Source of the DNA: Chitinophaga sp. CF418 | GTDB lineage: Bacteria; Bacteroidota; Bacteroidia; Chitinophagales; Chitinophagaceae | DNA: 64,000 nucleotides | NCBI RefSeq assembly: GCF_900142925.1 | Contig: NZ_FRCN01000001.1 | Coordinates: forward strand, 248,001 to 312,000 | Reading direction: 5' to 3' | In this document: positions 60,316-64,000 of the stretch, piece after piece | How the letters are laid out: the number at the start of each line of letters is the position of its first letter | Position numbering within the stretch: the first letter of the stretch is position 1 | Notes under the pieces: generated by a model | What the model was told of the DNA's origin: nothing | What the model saw: the letters and a program-made list of their open reading frames with translations, nothing else | The model's database searches: none | Translations under genes and position numbers: made by a program

Positions 60316-61749
60316 TTAGTTTCTGTACTGTAATTCTGCATCTGGCAGCGGTAAAACATAAATTTTATCAGAAGCTGTTACAGCGGTAAACCGGATCTGG
60401 GAACTGTTGATTCTTTTGTAGTAATAAAACAATTGGCCCTCCGCATAAAATTCCTTCTGGTACTCTTTCAGGATCTCATACTGAACCTCCGCCTTGTCCA
60501 TCCCATCCGACAGATCACTCAAGCCCCGCTGGTGACGCACCGTATTCAGGTATCCGATAGCAGTTGAAGGATCGGAGCATTCTGCAGCGATATAATACAT
60601 CTCGGGCAGGCGGATCAGCGGCACAAGATTATTATAGATGGGATTCACGGATACCTGCCAGAACTTTGTGCAGAAATAAATAGCGCCACCGAGGTCCCAG
60701 AGACGGGCATAACGGATATCGCTGACGCCGCCGGAGCTGATCTCATAAATCTGATCTATCACTCCTCCGTTGCCATATGTATTGGTCAGCTGCTGATTCA
60801 CGTTTATGTTTACAGTTCCGGTGGATTTAAAATACAGGTCAACCTGCGCGCGGAGATTAAACTTACTGAGGGCAAAAACCTGTTCGGGTATGAAGGTCCT
60901 GTCCTGTAAGTTCGAAATGCGCTCAGGCGTCTGGAAATCAAACATGCCGGAATGAATCACATTGTTCGCATGCAACAATGCACGTGTTTTGTCTCCTTTG
61001 TACAGGCAGGCTCTGGCAAGTGTAGCTTCTGCTGCCCAGTAATTGAAATGGTTCTGCCGGTGATTGAGCCAGTCGTTCTGTGACTGGTTGCTGGCATCAT
61101 AATAGTTGTAATTCACCGTCTTGTAACCGGCCAGCAACGAATCGGCCAAAGTAAGCTCACTGATAACGCTGTCCAGCACCTGGCTTACAGTCAGTAATGG
61201 AGTTACATTCCCTGAAACAGTCTTTACATAAGGAATAGCCGGCCTTGACGGATCACTGACATAAGAGGCCCCAAACAACCGTAACAGATCAAAATGCATA
61301 AAAGCTCTCAGGCCGATAGCCTCCCCTTTCATCAGCTCATAATTGCCTGGCTGGAACAGGTCTTTATTCGCATCGATCTGTTGAAGTATATTATTAACGT
61401 TGGCGATCGCATGATACATGGAATCCCATACATTATCGATCCTCGTCTTTACAACGGCATCCTGGTAGTTATAAAGTGCCGCCTGATAGAACCGATGAGC
61501 AGGATTGCTCTGACAGCTGTATTGCTGCGCCAGTACATCGAGGAAACTCATGGTGAGCTGGTCGCCATATAAGGAGGAGCTGGCCATTATTGTATACACG
61601 CCATACATCGCATCCTCAAAACCACTTTCCGTAGAAAAGAGCTTATCAGGCGCCACAAGGGTCTGAGGGCGGGTGTCCAGCCATTTGTTACAGCCGGGTG
61701 TTATTAAAATGATACCTAAGAATATTATTAAATAATGTGTCTTTTTCAT
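60316..61749 (-). CDS. SusD/RagB family nutrient-binding lipoprotein
   Basis: The 477-residue outer-membrane lipoprotein (lipobox ITPGC, Cys20; LDTRPQTLV follows, as in most SusD proteins) has the TPR-based SusD fold: AIANVNNILQQIDANKDL, GEAIGLRAFMHFDLLRLFGA and LIRLPEMYYIAAECS. It captures substrate at the surface and passes it to the SusC transporter encoded 17 bases upstream. No glycoside hydrolase or protease is in the window, so the substrate class is open. Confidence 0.95.
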   Translation of the reverse strand: MKKTHYLIIFLGIILITPGCNKWLDTRPQTLVAPDKLFSTESGFEDAMYGVYTIMASSSLYGDQLTMSFLDVLAQQYSCQSNPAHRFYQAALYNYQDAVVKTRIDNVWDSMYHAIANVNNILQQIDANKDLFQPGNYELMKGEAIGLRAFMHFDLLRLFGASYVSDPSRPAIPYVKTVSGNVTPLLTVSQVLDSVISELTLADSLLAGYKTVNYNYYDASNQSQNDWLNHRQNHFNYWAAEATLARACLYKGDKTRALLHANNVIHSGMFDFQTPERISNLQDRTFIPEQVFALSKFNLRAQVDLYFKSTGTVNINVNQQLTNTYGNGGVIDQIYEISSGGVSDIRYARLWDLGGAIYFCTKFWQVSVNPIYNNLVPLIRLPEMYYIAAECSDPSTAIGYLNTVRHQRGLSDLSDGMDKAEVQYEILKEYQKEFYAEGQLFYYYKRINSSQIRFTAVTASDKIYVLPLPDAELQYRN

Positions 61750-61766
61750 ACACCGGGTTTTAAGAT

Positions 61767-64000
61767 TTAGAATCCCACTTGCAGAGAGAATGAATAATTG
61801 CGGGCGAAGGGATAACTAAGCCCTCTTTCCTGCCTGACCGAAGAGATCACAAATGGATTGTTGATATACAGGTAACATTGTAGCCTGCTCATCTTCCATT
61901 TGTCAATAAGACTGTGCGGTAACAGATATCCCAATGTGATGGCATCACAATACAACATATTATTGTCCTGTATAAACCGGGAAGTGGCTTTGGTGATATC
62001 GGTACGGGTATTACCGTTCAGGTTCTTCAATCCTTTATAGCGGGCAACATCACCCGGCTTTTGCCATCTGTCTGTGAGTACGCGTATGTCCACATTGTAT
62101 ACGGGATCGGCATTTTCCACCCGGTCGGCCAGCGTGTTGTTATAGATCTGTCCACCCAGCTCTGTGCGCATGGAAACATTTACACTAAATCCTTTGTACA
62201 TGAAGTTGGTACCGAAGTTACCGGTAACCTCAGGCTGATTATCCCCTACAGGCACCTCATCACGCGAGTCCCATCTGTAGGTCTGCTCACCATTTGCGGT
62301 AAGGAAAACCTCATTACCAGTACTGGGATCGATTCCCCGGGAGCGCACGGCATAGATGGTGCTCACACTTTGCCCTTCTTTATACTGCAGCACAGGAGCT
62401 GTAACAGGTTTGTCTGACTTTGTCTGCTCACCCAGCGCCTGTTCATTCTGTGCTTTTAATGCATCAGAAATACGCAGCAACTTATTTTGATTATGCAGCA
62501 GGTTGCAATAAAAACTCCAGAATATATTTTCCTTCTCCTTTTTTATGGCAAATACAGTCAGGTACACTTCCATTCCTTTGTTCTGCACGGTGCCCAGGTT
62601 TGCAAAAAAGCTATTAAAACCGGTAGAAGGAGTGGTATTGACGGTGGTAAACAAGTCATTGGTATGTTCCAGATAATAGTTGAAGGTAACCTGTATCCTG
62701 CCCCTGAATAATTCGATGTCAGTACCGATATTCAGCTTATTCGTCTGCTGCCATTTCAGATCTGTATTGCCCAGGCTTAACAGGGAAGCACCAATATGGT
62801 CCAGATAGCGGGTGGATGTTAAGTATTGGTAAGTCTGAGCCGCTGCAAAAGGAGGAAAGTTTTGTGAGCCTGTGGACCCGATTGAAGCGCGTAGCTTAAA
62901 CCGGTTGATCAACGCCGGAATGTGCAGGAACTTTTCTCTATTTACGTTCCAGCCAATACCAACTGACCAGAAAGGCGCGTAATGTTTATTGGAGCCAAAT
63001 AAGGAAGAACCGTCCTCCCGAAAAGACAGATCAAGCAAATATCTATAGTCGTATGCGTAGCTCACGTTTGCATAATAGCTGATCAATCGCTGGATGCTTT
63101 CGGTACCGGTAGGCTTCCCGTATACCGGGTATTGCAATCCAAAGAGTATGTTGTCAAGATCAGCATTGGGAAATCCTTCCACCATTACTGTACTGGCATT
63201 GGATTTATCCTGCTGGATATGATAACCTGCTGTAGAAAATAATGTATGCCGGCCGAAATTAGTTCCATAATTCAGATACACATCACCCTGATAGCTGGAT
63301 GATAATCCGGTAGTTTGCTGGTAGTAACCACGGGTTGAGAAAAGGCTGTCAGGCGTATTCACAAACTCCACCGCATCGGCCGGCAGGAAAAAATCGGCCG
63401 TATTTCGCTGGTTATACATACTGAACCGCGCGCTCAGCTTCAACGCTCTCAGTATATTCCAGTCTGCCTGAAAGTTATCAGTGATATTAACGTAACCGCT
63501 TGTGTTTTTTGTCTTCAGTTGCGCATCATACATGGGATTATAGACCCCATCCTGTAGGCCGGCATCGTAGTCGCTATGCTCGAGGATCTTAGAGATCTTT
63601 CCGCTGAGCGAATCAACAGGCCGCCAGTAAGGATTCAGCTTTGCATATTGTGAGAAATTGCCGTAAGGGGAATTAACAGCTTTATTGCTGGTAACAGACA
63701 AATAGTTGGTAAACTGCAACGGGCCTTTGTGATAAACCAGGTCCACTCCACCGGAAAGGTTATCTCTTTTTGATCCCTTCATAACACCGGGTGTATTAGC
63801 ATAAGAAAGATCCACACCGTAACGCATATAATCGTCACCTCCATCCAGATACACGCTGTGCTTCTGCGCAAAAGCAGTTCTAAGCGGCTGTGACAACCAA
63901 TAGGTATTCACGCCTCTTCTTACCTCGGCCAGGCGTCTGTTGTATATTTCTTCCAGGGCTTCCTGTACTGAAAGCGGCTGACTGAATGATCTGTTATAAA
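61767..64000 (-). CDS. SusC/RagA family TonB-dependent outer-membrane transporter, partial
   Basis: The gene continues beyond the right edge, so the 5' end is missing. The visible 744 or so residues contain the end of the plug and the 22-strand barrel. Motifs include SGGVDLVYHKGPLQFTNYLS, FREDGSSLFGSNKHYAPFWS, FGTNFMYKGFSVNVSMRTEL and the C-terminal aromatic strand RNYSFSLQVGF. Upstream codons at 63912-64000 (LSVQEALEEIYNRRLAEVRR) are in frame, so the GTG at 63911 is not the start. It is the first gene of the minus-strand Sus-type operon in this window and transports the substrate bound by SusD. Confidence 0.95.
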   Translation of the reverse strand, partial: YNRSFSQPLSVQEALEEIYNRRLAEVRRGVNTYWLSQPLRTAFAQKHSVYLDGGDDYMRYGVDLSYANTPGVMKGSKRDNLSGGVDLVYHKGPLQFTNYLSVTSNKAVNSPYGNFSQYAKLNPYWRPVDSLSGKISKILEHSDYDAGLQDGVYNPMYDAQLKTKNTSGYVNITDNFQADWNILRALKLSARFSMYNQRNTADFFLPADAVEFVNTPDSLFSTRGYYQQTTGLSSSYQGDVYLNYGTNFGRHTLFSTAGYHIQQDKSNASTVMVEGFPNADLDNILFGLQYPVYGKPTGTESIQRLISYYANVSYAYDYRYLLDLSFREDGSSLFGSNKHYAPFWSVGIGWNVNREKFLHIPALINRFKLRASIGSTGSQNFPPFAAAQTYQYLTSTRYLDHIGASLLSLGNTDLKWQQTNKLNIGTDIELFRGRIQVTFNYYLEHTNDLFTTVNTTPSTGFNSFFANLGTVQNKGMEVYLTVFAIKKEKENIFWSFYCNLLHNQNKLLRISDALKAQNEQALGEQTKSDKPVTAPVLQYKEGQSVSTIYAVRSRGIDPSTGNEVFLTANGEQTYRWDSRDEVPVGDNQPEVTGNFGTNFMYKGFSVNVSMRTELGGQIYNNTLADRVENADPVYNVDIRVLTDRWQKPGDVARYKGLKNLNGNTRTDITKATSRFIQDNNMLYCDAITLGYLLPHSLIDKWKMSRLQCYLYINNPFVISSVRQERGLSYPFARNYSFSLQVGF

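Overview
The window reads as chromosome from a Bacteroidota bacterium, most likely a Chitinophaga-like member of the Chitinophagaceae. The evidence is a SusC/SusD outer-membrane pair, a type IX secretion C-terminal sorting domain, several TAnnTTTG (-7) promoters with TTTG about 19-21 nt upstream, DUF4843 and PKD-like lipoproteins, propeller-type and TPR-type histidine kinases, and a long-form IspH. No rRNA, CRISPR array, integrase or intact insertion sequence was seen.

Layout. 0-28.4 kb is mostly core genome: a thioesterase, an HD hydrolase, a siroheme/sulfite-reductase operon (2.4-6.0 kb) with a clear promoter and leader, a HAD phosphatase, rpsA, rhomboid plus ispH, a LytS/LytR-like pair, cmk, three secreted surface proteins (16.0-21.4 kb), clpC, a STAS protein plus RNase Z, dapA and accA. 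Two identical tRNA-Asp genes (28.42 and 33.41 kb) bracket a 5 kb accessory segment. It holds a frameshifted orphan HipA-like kinase, a small HTH protein with a palindrome upstream, a degenerate receiver protein, two unrecognised genes and a LOG-family enzyme.

34-57 kb is a mosaic accessory region: a beta-lactamase-fold hydrolase, gene remnants, three alpha/beta-hydrolases (one truncated), an HD protein, a TPR kinase plus sigma-54 response regulator, an AraC regulator, a CDPS cassette, and a flavin monooxygenase divergent from an AraC regulator. Three related repeats, each a GGTTCGAW stem-loop followed by a terminator-like hairpin, lie near 37.5, 45.8 and 53.9 kb and bracket these blocks. This suggests modular insertion.

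The most interesting segment is 46.0-53.8 kb. A two-component propeller kinase and LytTR regulator are followed by a tandem set of genes for a tRNA-dependent cyclodipeptide synthase (NYH type), a 2-oxoglutarate/Fe(II)-type oxygenase and a large leaderless protein whose N-terminus resembles pore-forming toxins. I infer a regulated pathway making an oxidised cyclodipeptide next to a possible toxin; the product is unknown. The window ends in a minus-strand SusC-SusD-DUF4843-PKD-like-TlpA operon (56.9-64.0 kb), whose SusC gene runs off the right edge.
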